In this document: positions 40,209 through 48,629 of the stretch, in pieces
Position numbering within the stretch: position 1 is the stretch's first letter
How the letters are laid out: each line of letters opens with the position of its first letter
NCBI GenBank assembly: GCA_031178105.1
Contig: JAPSJX010000002.1
Coordinates: 1-63,202, forward strand
Source of the DNA: Agrococcus sp.
Lineage (GTDB): Bacteria > Actinomycetota > Actinomycetes > Actinomycetales > Microbacteriaceae
Length of the DNA stretch: 63,202 bases
Reading direction: 5' to 3'
The notes under the pieces: model-generated
Told to the model about the DNA's origin: nothing
Seen by the model: the letters and a program-made list of their open reading frames with translations, nothing else
The model's database searches: none
Program-made: the position numbers and the translations under genes

Positions 40209-40973
40209 GTGGAGCTGCCCGGCTACCTGCTGATCGCGCTCGCCTCGATCGGCGCCGGCGCGATCAACGCGGCCGCCGGTGGCGGCACGCTCATCACGTT
40301 CCCGGCGATGCTGGCGGCCGGGATGAGCCCGCTCGCCGCCAACATGACGTCCTCGATCGGCCTGCTGCTCGGCACGGCGGGGGGCGCGTGGAGCTACCGC
40401 GAGGAGCTGCGCCGGCAGCGGCGCCGCTTCGTCGCGAACGCGCCGTTCGCGGCGACCGGCGGCGCGGTCGGCGCGGTGCTGCTGCTGCTGACGCCGTCGG
40501 ACTCGTTCACGGCGATCGTGCCGTGGCTCGTGCTCACCGCTGCGGCGCTCTTCGCCGCGCAGCCGCTCGTCGCGAAGCGCCTCCGTCGCGACGAGGCTGC
40601 GGGCTTCGATTTGGAGTCGACGGGCGGGTGGGTCACGAGGGCCGCGTTCGTCGCGATCGGCATCTACGGCTCGTACTTCGGCGCCGGCATCGGCGTCATG
40701 ATGCTCGCGATGCTGGGCCTCGTGATCCACGACTCGCTGCAGCACCACAACGCGCTGAAGAACGCCATCGCCGGGGTCATCAACGGCACGGGCGTGCTCA
40801 TCCTCGCGTTCTCGCCGCTCATCCACTGGGGCGTCGTGCTCGTCATGCTGGCGAGCTCGCTGGTGGGCGGGTTCGCCGGCGGCTGGCTCTCGCGGCGGGT
40901 GCCGTCGTGGGCGCTGCGGACCGTGGTGATCGCCTTCGCGGTGCTCGTCGGGCTCGCGATGCTGCTCGGCTGA
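40209..40973 (+). CDS. TauE/SafE family exporter
   Basis: A 254-residue membrane protein with about eight helices. The two TauE/SafE repeats begin SIGAGAINAAAGGGTLITFP and SYFGAGIGVMMLAMLGLV. Family members export sulfite or organosulfonates; the substrate here is unknown. GTG start. It is convergent with the cardiolipin synthase gene, 5 bp away. Confidence 0.9.
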   Translation: MELPGYLLIALASIGAGAINAAAGGGTLITFPAMLAAGMSPLAANMTSSIGLLLGTAGGAWSYREELRRQRRRFVANAPFAATGGAVGAVLLLLTPSDSFTAIVPWLVLTAAALFAAQPLVAKRLRRDEAAGFDLESTGGWVTRAAFVAIGIYGSYFGAGIGVMMLAMLGLVIHDSLQHHNALKNAIAGVINGTGVLILAFSPLIHWGVVLVMLASSLVGGFAGGWLSRRVPSWALRTVVIAFAVLVGLAMLLG

Positions 40974-40978
40974 GCCGG

Positions 40979-42418
40979 CTACTGCAGCGCGGAGGTCAGC
41001 CGCGCGACGCTGTCGAACAGCTGCGCGACGCGCGGTCGCGCCATCCAGTCGTCCAGCATCAGCTCATGCGACTGCCGCCGGTACCCCTCCGCGATGCCGT
41101 GCAGCTGCGACACCATCGAGGTGCCCTCGATGAGCATCGACACCTCGAAGTTGAGGCCGAACGAGCGCAGGTCGATGTTCGACGAGCCGACCACCGAGAC
41201 GCGGTCGTCGAAGGTCATGAACTTCGAGTGCAGCACCGTCGGCTTCGCGAACAGGATGATGCGCACGCCCGCCCGGAGCAGCTCCTCGTAGTAGGAGCGC
41301 TGTGCGTGATAGGTCCAGAACTGGTCGCCGATCTCGCTCGCGTACAGCTCCACCTCCACGCCGCGCATGGCGGCCGAGGTGATCGCGTAGCGCATCGCGT
41401 CGTCGGGCACGAAGTACGGGCTCACGATCGTGATCCGCTCCTCGGCCGCGTGCACGAGCTCGACGAAGACGCGCAGGTTGATCTCGCCCTCGAAGCCCGG
41501 ACCCGAGGGGATCGCGGATGCCAGCAGGTCGCCGCCCGTCTCCGCCTCGGTGGTCGCGAGCTCCACGAGCTCGTTCGTCTCGGCCCACCAGTCCGACCAG
41601 AAGAGCACGTCGAGCGCGCGCACGGGCGGTCCGGTGAGCTCGAGCCACGTGTCGCGCCACTGCAGGCCGCGTCGCAGGTTGCGCCGCCACAGGTAGGAGG
41701 GGTCGATGAGGTTGAGCGAGCCCGTGAACCCGATGCGGCCGTCGACCACCAGGAGCTTGCGGTGGTTGCGCAGATCGGGACGCTGCCACTTGCCCTCCCA
41801 CGGCCGCAGCGGGAGCATGTCGCGCAGCTCGGCGCCCATCGCGTCGAGGCGCGCGAGCGTCTGCTTGCGGCGGGGGTAGCGGACGCTCGTGAGGTGGTCG
41901 ACGAGCACCCGCACGGTGACGCCGCGCGCCGCCGCCCGGTCGAGCGCGGCGAAGAACGGCTCGGTGCGCTCGGAGGCGACGATGAGGTAGAACTCGACGT
42001 GCACCCACTGCTCGGCCTCGTCGATGCGCCGAGCCATCGCCTCGATCTGCGCGTCGAACTCGCCCCAGACGACGCCCGACGCCGGACCGACGTGCGGCAT
42101 CGACGTCAGCGTGCGGTTCAGCTCGAGCACGCCGGCCAGCCACGGCGGCCGCTCGGCGGGCGGTGTGGCGTCGTCGATGCTCGTGGTGCTCTCGCCGATG
42201 AGCTCCTGGATCGCCGACATCTTCGCGTGGCGGCCGCGCGAGACGCGGTTGTTGCCCAGCAGCAGGAAGACGATCCATCCGACCACCGGCTGGATCATCA
42301 CGATGAGCAGCCAGGCGATGGCCGTCGCGGGCCGTCGGTTGTACGGGATGACGACGAGTGCGAGCAGGCGCAGCGCGATGTCGAGGGCGATCCAGAGCGC
42401 GCCGAGCGCCTGCGTCAT
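40979..42418 (-). CDS. Cardiolipin synthase (phospholipase D family)
   Basis: Membrane enzyme of 479 residues joining two phosphatidylglycerols. Two N-terminal helices (about 5-22 and 32-53, PLDc_N type) precede two HKD sites: NHRKLLVVDGRIGFTGSLN and LHSKFMTFDDRVSVVGSSN. Length matches Cls. The ATG at 42418 is used; an in-frame GTG at 42430 is possible. Lies 20 bp behind the YajQ stop on the same strand. Confidence 0.92.
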   Translation of the reverse strand: MTQALGALWIALDIALRLLALVVIPYNRRPATAIAWLLIVMIQPVVGWIVFLLLGNNRVSRGRHAKMSAIQELIGESTTSIDDATPPAERPPWLAGVLELNRTLTSMPHVGPASGVVWGEFDAQIEAMARRIDEAEQWVHVEFYLIVASERTEPFFAALDRAAARGVTVRVLVDHLTSVRYPRRKQTLARLDAMGAELRDMLPLRPWEGKWQRPDLRNHRKLLVVDGRIGFTGSLNLIDPSYLWRRNLRRGLQWRDTWLELTGPPVRALDVLFWSDWWAETNELVELATTEAETGGDLLASAIPSGPGFEGEINLRVFVELVHAAEERITIVSPYFVPDDAMRYAITSAAMRGVEVELYASEIGDQFWTYHAQRSYYEELLRAGVRIILFAKPTVLHSKFMTFDDRVSVVGSSNIDLRSFGLNFEVSMLIEGTSMVSQLHGIAEGYRRQSHELMLDDWMARPRVAQLFDSVARLTSALQ

Positions 42419-42438
42419 CGACAGATCCACGGGCGGGG

Positions 42439-42927
42439 TCAGCGGAAGTTGATGAACTGCAGGTCGATCTCGAGGTCCGCGACCTTGAGCAGCTGGATGG
42501 TGGACTGGAGGTCGTCGCGGCTCTTCGACGTGACGCGGACCTCGTCGCCCTGGATCTGCGTCTTCACCGTCTTCGGTCCCTGCTCGCGGACGAGCTTCGT
42601 GACCTTCTTCGCGTCCTCGGTCGAGATGCCGTCCTTGAGGCCCACCTCGATGCGGAACTCCTTGCCCGAGGCGTAGGGCTTGCCCGCGTCGAGCATCTTC
42701 AGGTCGATCCCGCGCTTGACGAACTTGGACTGGACGACGTCGAGCACGGCCTTGACGCGCTCCTCGCTCGAGGCCTTCAGCAGCAGGCTGTCGCCGCTCC
42801 ACGAGACGTCAGCGCCGACCCCCTTGAAGTCGTAGCGCTGCTCGACCTCCTTGCGGGCCTGGTTGACCGCGTTCTCGGCCTCCATCTTGTCGACCTTGCT
42901 GACCACATCGAACGAGGAATCTGCCAT
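42439..42927 (-). CDS. YajQ family nucleotide-binding protein
   Basis: A 162-residue YajQ/UPF0234 protein: MADSSFDVVSKVDKMEAENAV, LLLKASSEERVKAVLDVVQ, IDLKMLDAGKPYASG and LQSTIQLLKVADLEIDLQFINFR are all family hallmarks. Relatives bind cyclic di-GMP or tRNA-like ligands; the role here is open. ATG start 6 nt behind TAGGAT. Confidence 0.94.
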   Translation of the reverse strand: MADSSFDVVSKVDKMEAENAVNQARKEVEQRYDFKGVGADVSWSGDSLLLKASSEERVKAVLDVVQSKFVKRGIDLKMLDAGKPYASGKEFRIEVGLKDGISTEDAKKVTKLVREQGPKTVKTQIQGDEVRVTSKSRDDLQSTIQLLKVADLEIDLQFINFR

Positions 42928-42933
42928 GCCCCG

Positions 42934-42939
42934 ATCCTA
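42934..42939 (-). promoter_or_regulatory. -10 box of the yajQ-type gene
   Basis: TAGGAT on the minus strand, 6 nt before the ATG at 42927. Confidence 0.55.
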
Positions 42940-42995
42940 CGCACTCGCTCACGGCTCGACCGCGAGCCCCGCGCCCCGCCGCGACCGTGCGACGA

Positions 42996-43024
42996 CGAAG
43001 CCCCGCCTCGAGGGCGGGGCTTCG
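42996..43024 (-). terminator. Terminator of tRNA-Tyr
   Basis: A 12-bp perfect stem (CGAAGCCCCGCC and complement) with a 5-nt loop, 6 bp beyond the tRNA 3' end on the minus strand, followed by TCGTCGTC. Confidence 0.75.
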
Positions 43025-43030
43025 GATCGG

Positions 43031-43112
43031 TGGCGAGTGAGGGATTCGAACCCCCGAATGCTGAGCAGTCTGATTTACAGTCAGATCCCTTTGGCCGCTT
43101 GGGTAACTCGCC
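43031..43112 (-). tRNA. tRNA-Tyr (anticodon GTA)
   Basis: Class II tRNA of 82 nt. Acceptor GGCGAGT pairs with ACTCGCC; the anticodon stem-loop CTGACTGTAAATCAG carries GTA; a long variable arm follows; the T loop is GGTTCGAATCC. CCA is not encoded. Confidence 0.95.
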
Positions 43113-43190
43113 GTGGCCGGACAGGCCGTCGTCAAGGATACATGGCTCACGGCCGCACCGATGACCGCCGCCACTCGCATGTCCGCGCGG

Positions 43191-43196
43191 TAGGTT
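43191..43196 (+). promoter_or_regulatory. -10 box of the inositol phosphatase gene
   Basis: TAGGTT 6 nt before the ATG at 43203. Confidence 0.5.
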
Positions 43197-43202
43197 CGAG
43201 GC

Positions 43203-44006
43203 ATGCGCGAGCTCCATGACCTGGTCGTCGGCATCGCCACGGATGCAGCCGAGCTCGCGCGCACGCGCCGGCAGGAGGGCGTCGCGGTGGCGGCGAGCAA
43301 GTCCAGCCTCGTCGACATCGTCACGGAGGCCGACCGCGAGGTCGAGCGCTTCGTCGTCGAGCGCCTGCAGGCGGCGCGGCCCGACGACGGCATCCTCGGC
43401 GAGGAGGGGGCGAGCGTCACCGGTACCTCCGGCCTCACCTGGGTGATCGATCCGATCGACGGCACGGTCAACTACTTCTACGACATCCCCGCCTACGCGG
43501 TGTCGATCGCCCTGGTCGAGGGCGACCCGGAGCCGACGACCTGGCGGGCGCTCTCCGGCGTGGTCATCAACGGCGCGACGGGGGAGCGGTTCGAGGCGCT
43601 GCGCGGCGACGGCGCCCGACTCGACGGTCGCGAGGTCCGGGTCGCGGATGCCGTGCCGGCCTCCATGGCGCTCGTCGGCACGGGCTTCAGCTACGACGCC
43701 GGCCGTCGTGAGCGGCAGGCCGCAGTCGTGCAGGGCCTCATCGGCTCGGTGCGCGACATCCGCAGGATCGGCTCAGCAGCCCTCGACCTCGCCTCGGTGG
43801 CGTGCGGGCGACTGAACGGCTTCTACGAGCGCGGGCTGCAGCCGTGGGACATGGCGGCCGGCGCGCTGCTCGTCGAGGAGGCTGGCGGTGCCGTGCGCGG
43901 CTGGGACGGATCGCGCGCGAGCTCGTCCTTCCTGCTCGCCGGGCACCCGCGGCTGGCCGACGAGCTGGCAGCGCTGCTCGCACCCCTTGCGCCGCACGAG
44001 GCCTGA
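43203..44006 (+). CDS. Inositol monophosphatase family protein
   Basis: Mg-dependent sugar/inositol phosphatase of 267 residues. Metal-binding blocks are DGILGEEGASVTG, WVIDPIDGTVNYFYDIP (signature) and GLQPWDMAAGALLVEEAGG. It could act on inositol phosphate, fructose bisphosphate or histidinol phosphate; no pathway neighbour decides. Confidence 0.92.
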   Translation: MRELHDLVVGIATDAAELARTRRQEGVAVAASKSSLVDIVTEADREVERFVVERLQAARPDDGILGEEGASVTGTSGLTWVIDPIDGTVNYFYDIPAYAVSIALVEGDPEPTTWRALSGVVINGATGERFEALRGDGARLDGREVRVADAVPASMALVGTGFSYDAGRRERQAAVVQGLIGSVRDIRRIGSAALDLASVACGRLNGFYERGLQPWDMAAGALLVEEAGGAVRGWDGSRASSSFLLAGHPRLADELAALLAPLAPHEA

Positions 44007-44020
44007 CCCCTTGCTGTCTC

Positions 44021-44036
44021 GTTACCGTTCCGTTAT
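44021..44036 (+). promoter_or_regulatory. ATAAC-N6-GTAAC direct-repeat box, copy 2
   Basis: On the minus strand this reads ATAACGGAACGGTAAC, matching the box at 7023-7038. It lies about 165 bp upstream of the M23 peptidase start, with TTATAT at its edge as a possible -10. Cell-wall hydrolase genes are known MtrA targets in other actinobacteria; whether this is an MtrA site is inference. Confidence 0.5.
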
Positions 44037-44201
44037 ATTTGAACCTTGAGCGAGGGCTGATCGGCGCCACAGCGTGCCGTTCCTCGCCAGCGCCGGTTCA
44101 TGCGAGCATCGATTCCGGCGCGGCATAGTTGCAGACCTCAGCCTCGCTGAGATGAGCACCATGCGCCCCGACACGACATCGACCTCAGGACGGCATTCAG
44201 C

Positions 44202-45386
44202 GTGACGCACCCCACCCGACGAGCACTCCGCTCGTCCCCCGAGGGCGTCCTGCGACCCGATGCGGCCGCACCGGTGACGCGCCGCTCCGTCCGCGATCGC
44301 GAGCGGGCGGCCGACGCGATCGCGCTCACCGCGAGCGAGGCGCGCGCCGCCGAGCGCGTGACCGTCGTCGAGGGCTCCGCGCAGCTCTACACGACGCGAC
44401 GCGCGATGCGCGACGCCGCCACGCAGATCGCGCGCGACCTGCCGGTGCACATCGCCGAGCCGACCTTCGAGGCGCCGAGCATCGTCGTCGACGCGCCCTC
44501 GCTCGGCAACGGCGGCGACCGGATCCCCGGCGTCCGGCCAGCGCCGCGCGCGCTCGCGCCCCGCGTGATCCGCCAGGCTCCGGTCTCGCCGCCGACCCGG
44601 GCGAAGCGCGGCGCCCGCAAGGTCCTGCAGAAGATCACCGCCGGTGGCGCGCTGCTCTTCATCGGTTCGCTCGTGGTCGTCACGTCGCTGCCCGCGCAGG
44701 CCGTGCAGTCGCCGGACGGGCTCGACCCCGAGGTCGCGCAGATGAGCGAGGGCGTGCAGACGCTCGAGGGCGTCAACGCCGAGTCGACCGGCTACTTCCA
44801 GCGCGACGACATCATCGTGAACGACCAGGTCGCCGCTGCGCGCATGTCGCCCGGCGAGCTCTCCGCGTACCAGGCGGTCGCCGACGCCGAGGTGGCCGGT
44901 CCCTCGTACACGGGCGACCCCGCCTTCCCGCAGGTGTGGGGGATGCTCGAGACCGGCTTCGTGCAGACGCCCTTCCCCAGCCTCGACCAGGTGCCGATGT
45001 CGAGCGGCTTCGGCTACCGACCTGGTGGATTCCACGGCGGCAGCGACTTCATCCCCGGCATCGGCACGGAGGTGCGCCCGATCGCGAACGGCGTCGTATC
45101 GGCCGTCTTCCAGGGGAACAACCCCGGCGGTGGCGGCTACTCCGTCTTCATCGACCACAACATCGACGGCCAGTTCGTGCAGTCGTGGTACGGCCACATG
45201 CTGCCCGGCTCGCTGACGGTCGAGGTCGGTCAGGTCGTCGACATCACGACCGTCATCGGGCAGGTCGGCAACTCGGGTCGCTCGACCGGCCCGCACCTGC
45301 ACCTCGAGCTGAAGAACGCCGACTACGTCTCGTTCGACCCGCTGCTGTGGCTGCAGACGCGCGAGATGAACCTCGAGCACCGCTGA
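44202..45386 (+). CDS. M23 family metallopeptidase, membrane-anchored
   Basis: Cell-wall endopeptidase of 394 residues. A long basic cytoplasmic head (about 145 residues) precedes a membrane helix (about 148-168, GGALLFIGSLVVVTSLPAQA). The C-terminal LytM domain has FGYRPGGFHGGSDF (zinc His and Asp), SWYGHML and GRSTGPHLHLEL (HxH). Probably cleaves peptidoglycan cross-bridges in growth or division. GTG start; a direct-repeat box lies upstream and a very strong hairpin ends the gene. Confidence 0.9.
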   Translation: MTHPTRRALRSSPEGVLRPDAAAPVTRRSVRDRERAADAIALTASEARAAERVTVVEGSAQLYTTRRAMRDAATQIARDLPVHIAEPTFEAPSIVVDAPSLGNGGDRIPGVRPAPRALAPRVIRQAPVSPPTRAKRGARKVLQKITAGGALLFIGSLVVVTSLPAQAVQSPDGLDPEVAQMSEGVQTLEGVNAESTGYFQRDDIIVNDQVAAARMSPGELSAYQAVADAEVAGPSYTGDPAFPQVWGMLETGFVQTPFPSLDQVPMSSGFGYRPGGFHGGSDFIPGIGTEVRPIANGVVSAVFQGNNPGGGGYSVFIDHNIDGQFVQSWYGHMLPGSLTVEVGQVVDITTVIGQVGNSGRSTGPHLHLELKNADYVSFDPLLWLQTREMNLEHR

Positions 45387-45400
45387 CCCGGCGCACGACG

Positions 45401-45438
45401 AGACGAAGGGCCCTGCCGATCGGCAGGGCCCTTCGTCT
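45401..45438. terminator. Bidirectional terminator, M23 gene / alpha-glucosidase
   Basis: An 18-bp perfect inverted repeat (AGACGAAGGGCCCTGCCG and complement) with a 2-nt centre, between convergent genes. TCTTGT follows on the plus side. Confidence 0.85.
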
Positions 45439-45447
45439 TGTGCACGG

Positions 45448-47106
45448 CTACGCGGTCCTGACCCAGACGACCTCGTCGGCCGAGAGCGACGCGGCCTCCA
45501 GCTCGGTCGAGGTCAGCAGGATCTCGCCCTTCGGCACGTCGACCGCGTCGTGCCCGAGGTTCGCGACCACGGTGATCGCGCCGTTGCGGAAGGCGAGCGC
45601 GGACGGCCCGACATCGAGCCACTCGAGCGTGCCCGTGCCGAGGCCCAGCTCGCGCCGCAGCTGCAGCGCGCGCCGGTACATCGAGAGCGTCGAGCTCGGG
45701 TCGTGCTCCTGCCGGTCACGGGCGAGCTCGCCCCAGAGCGGCGGCTGCGGGAGCCAGGTCTCGCCGGTCTCGCTGAAGCCGTACGCCGGCGCGGTCGACT
45801 CCCACGGGATCGGCACGCGGCAGCCGTCGCGGCCCCACAGCTCACCGCCGGTGCGGGCGAAGGTCGGGTCCTGGCGCTCGTGCGGCTCGATGGCCGTGAC
45901 CTCGGTCAGGCCCAGCTCCTCGCCCTGGTAGAGGTAGGCGCCGCCGGGCAGGGCGAGCATGAGCGCGGTCGCGGCGCGGCCGCGGCGCAGCGAGACGGTC
46001 GGATCGGCCTTCGACGGCGACGTCGGACCGATGCCGGCGCCGTGGACGGGCGGCGGCACGAGGGCCAGCCGCGTGCGGTGCCGGATCGTGTCGTGGTTCG
46101 ACAGCACCCAGGTGGGGGGAGCGCCGACCGCGCCGAACGCCGAGATCGACTCGTCGATCACCGAGCGCAGCAGCTGGGCGTCCCACGGCGTCTCGAGGTA
46201 GACGAAGTTGAAGGCCTGGTGCATCTCGTCGGGGCGCACGAACCGCGCCATCTTCTCGAGCGGCGTGACCCACGCCTCCGCGCACAGCACCCGGTCGCCG
46301 TCGTAGGCGGCGAGCACGTCGTGCCAGCGGCGGTAGATCTCGTGCACGTGCTCCTGCCCGAAGAACGGCGAGTCCATCGAGCCGGCCGCGACGAGCTCGG
46401 CGTCGACGTCGGGCAGCCCCTCCGCCTTCGCGTTGCCGTGCGCGACGTCGACCCGGAACCCGTCGACGCCGCGGTCGAGCCAGAACCGCAGCACGTCGAC
46501 GAACATGTCGCCGACGGCGGGGTGGTTCCAGTCGAAGTCGGGCTGCGACGTGTCGAACAGGTGCAGGTACCACTGCCCGTCGGGCACCCGCGTCCACGCC
46601 GGGCCGCCGAAGACGCTCTGCCAGTTGTTCGGCGGCAGCTCGCCCGACTCGCCCTTCCCGTCACGGAAGATGTAGCGCGCGCGCGCTTCGCTGCCCGGGC
46701 CCGCCGCGAGCGCCTCCTGGAACCAGGCGTGCTGATCCGAGGAGTGGTTGGGCACCAGGTCGACGATCACCCGCAGGCCGAGCGCGTGCGCCGCCTCCAG
46801 CATCCGGTCGAAGTCGTCGAGCGTGCCGAAGAGCGGGTCGACGTCCGTGTAGTCGGCGACGTCGTAGCCGGCGTCCTTCTGGGGCGAGCGGTAGAACGGG
46901 CTCAGCCACACCGCGTCGACGCCGAGGTCGGCGATCGCGGGGAGCCGCGCGGCGATGCCGGCGAGGTCGCCGATGCCGTCGCCGGAGGCGTCCGCGAAGG
47001 AGCGGGGGTAGATCTGGTAGATGACGGCGGAGCGCCACCACTCGCTGCCGGGGGCAGTCGGGGCGAGGCTGGCGTCGGGCTGGGACAGCGTCGATGCGTC
47101 GGTCAT
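45448..47106 (-). CDS. Alpha-glucosidase (GH13, oligo-1,6-glucosidase-like)
   Basis: Glycoside hydrolase family 13 enzyme of 552 residues. Barrel motifs in order: VDLVPNHSS (region I), GFRVDVAHG (nucleophile Asp), LCAEAWV (acid Glu) and WVLSNHDTIRH (Asp). YQIYPRSFADASGDGIGDLAGI and the QPDFDWNHP region indicate an exo-acting alpha-glucosidase rather than amylase. No signal peptide, so it works on imported oligosaccharide. Divergent from the ABC importer genes. The ATG at 47106, 6 nt behind TAGCCT, is chosen over one two codons upstream. Confidence 0.92.
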   Translation of the reverse strand: MTDASTLSQPDASLAPTAPGSEWWRSAVIYQIYPRSFADASGDGIGDLAGIAARLPAIADLGVDAVWLSPFYRSPQKDAGYDVADYTDVDPLFGTLDDFDRMLEAAHALGLRVIVDLVPNHSSDQHAWFQEALAAGPGSEARARYIFRDGKGESGELPPNNWQSVFGGPAWTRVPDGQWYLHLFDTSQPDFDWNHPAVGDMFVDVLRFWLDRGVDGFRVDVAHGNAKAEGLPDVDAELVAAGSMDSPFFGQEHVHEIYRRWHDVLAAYDGDRVLCAEAWVTPLEKMARFVRPDEMHQAFNFVYLETPWDAQLLRSVIDESISAFGAVGAPPTWVLSNHDTIRHRTRLALVPPPVHGAGIGPTSPSKADPTVSLRRGRAATALMLALPGGAYLYQGEELGLTEVTAIEPHERQDPTFARTGGELWGRDGCRVPIPWESTAPAYGFSETGETWLPQPPLWGELARDRQEHDPSSTLSMYRRALQLRRELGLGTGTLEWLDVGPSALAFRNGAITVVANLGHDAVDVPKGEILLTSTELEAASLSADEVVWVRTA

Positions 47107-47112
47107 GCGCAC

Positions 47113-47118
47113 AGGCTA
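47113..47118 (-). promoter_or_regulatory. -10 box of the alpha-glucosidase gene
   Basis: TAGCCT on the minus strand, 6 nt before the ATG at 47106; it places the start at the second possible ATG. Confidence 0.55.
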
Positions 47119-47159
47119 TGCGGGTGCGGCTGGACGCGGGGCGAGCGCTCAGAAGATCA

Positions 47160-47180
47160 CGGATTGCGAACGATTGTCCG
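47160..47180. promoter_or_regulatory. Candidate operator between glucosidase and importer
   Basis: CGGATTGCGAACGATTGTCCG has CGGA/TCCG ends and a central pair of CG steps, loosely like LacI-family operators that control maltose genes. The inner arms are poor, so this is tentative. It lies in the 183-bp divergent spacer. Confidence 0.3.
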
Positions 47181-47289
47181 AGAGCCGCCGCTCCTGCTTG
47201 CCATGCGCCGCGCGCGCCCGCCACGATGAGCCGGGCTCAGCCGACGATGGCCGTCGGCGCCCGGAGTCCCGAAAGCTGAGGAACGCACC

Positions 47290-48549
47290 ATGAAGCAGAG
47301 CAGCCTCATGAAGGTCGCCGGAGTCGGGGCGCTCGCGCTCGCGCTCGCGGCGTGCTCCGGCGGCGGCGGCACCACGCCGGCTCCGTCGCAGAGCGAGTCG
47401 GCGGCGCCGCAGGGCGGCGGCGAGCTCGTCATCTGGATGGACCAGAACCGCGCCGACGCCCTCGAGGACGTCGTCGCGACGTTCCAGGAGGAGACCGGCA
47501 CAGCGGTCGAGGTCGTCGTGCAGGACTTCGAGTCGATCGACGACAACCTGACCACCCAGGCGCCGTCCGGCGAGGGTCCCGACGTCATCGTCGGCGCGCA
47601 CGACTGGATCGGCAAGCTGGCCCAGAACGGCGTCATCGCGCCGGTCGAGCTCGGCGACGCGGCGGGCGACTTCCAGGAGATCGCCGTCGACGCCATGACC
47701 TTCGAGGGCTCGACGTACGGCGTGCCCGTCTCGATCGAGAACATCGCGCTCGTGCGCAACACCGACCTCGCCCCCGAGGCACCGGCGACGTGGGACGAGC
47801 TCGTCTCCACCGGTCAGGCCGCGGTCGACGCCGGATCCGCGCAGTTCCCGCTGCTCGTGGGCATCGACCCGAACAACGCCGACCCGTACCACCTGTACCC
47901 CCTGCAGGCGTCGTTCGGCGGCCCGGTCTTCGGCATGAACGAGGACGGCTCGTACAACGCCGACGACCTGCAGCTCGGCAACGAGGGCAACGTCGCGTTC
48001 GCGCAGGCGCTCGCCGAGTGGTCGGCAGCGGGCATCATCAACCCGAACATCAGCCAGGACATCGCCAAGGAGCAGTTCGCGAGCGGTGCGTCGCCCTACA
48101 CGATCACCGGGCCCTGGAACCTCTCCACGTTCCAGGACGCCGGCGTCGACTACGCGGTGAGCGAGATCCCGTCGGCCGGTGGCGAGCCCGCCACGCCGTT
48201 CGTCGGCGTGCAGGGCTTCATGGTCTCGGCCTACGCGAACAACCCGATCGTCGCCTCGCAGTTCCTCACGGAGTACATCGCCGGCGAGGAGGCGCAGACG
48301 GCCATCTACGAGACCGGCCAGCGCGCGCCCGCGCTCACGAGCGCGTTCGAGGCGGCGCAGTCGAACGAGGACGTCGCGGCCTTCGGCGAGGTCGGCGCTG
48401 CAGGCGTGCCGATGCCGAACATCCCGGAGATGGGGCTCCTCTGGGAGGACTGGGGCGTCGCGGAGGGCCAGATCATCGCGCAGCAGGGCGACCCCGCCGC
48501 CATCTGGACGGCGATGGCCGACAAGATCCAGAGCTCTCTCGACGGCTGA
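47290..48549 (+). CDS. Maltose/maltodextrin-type ABC substrate-binding lipoprotein
   Basis: A 419-residue family 1 solute-binding protein. The lipobox LALAAC sets the lipid-modified Cys at 22, followed by a Gly/Ser/Pro linker. ELVIWMDQNRADALEDVVATF and GEGPDVIVGAHDWIGKLAQNG resemble MalE/cyclodextrin-binding proteins. A Shine-Dalgarno GAGGAA precedes the ATG. With the two permeases downstream and the divergent glucosidase it should take up alpha-glucosides. Confidence 0.92.
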   Translation: MKQSSLMKVAGVGALALALAACSGGGGTTPAPSQSESAAPQGGGELVIWMDQNRADALEDVVATFQEETGTAVEVVVQDFESIDDNLTTQAPSGEGPDVIVGAHDWIGKLAQNGVIAPVELGDAAGDFQEIAVDAMTFEGSTYGVPVSIENIALVRNTDLAPEAPATWDELVSTGQAAVDAGSAQFPLLVGIDPNNADPYHLYPLQASFGGPVFGMNEDGSYNADDLQLGNEGNVAFAQALAEWSAAGIINPNISQDIAKEQFASGASPYTITGPWNLSTFQDAGVDYAVSEIPSAGGEPATPFVGVQGFMVSAYANNPIVASQFLTEYIAGEEAQTAIYETGQRAPALTSAFEAAQSNEDVAAFGEVGAAGVPMPNIPEMGLLWEDWGVAEGQIIAQQGDPAAIWTAMADKIQSSLDG

Positions 48550-48629
48550 TGCCGTCCGATGCGGCGGCCGGTCCTCCCGGGCCGGCCGCCGCACCATCCC
48601 CGCAGCCGACCGGCGATCAGGAGCTCCGA

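Noticed and set aside
44007-44201. A c-di-AMP (ydaO-type) riboswitch before the M23 peptidase
   Set aside because: Such elements often precede cell-wall hydrolase genes in actinobacteria, but I could not find the conserved core or stems in this 195-bp spacer.
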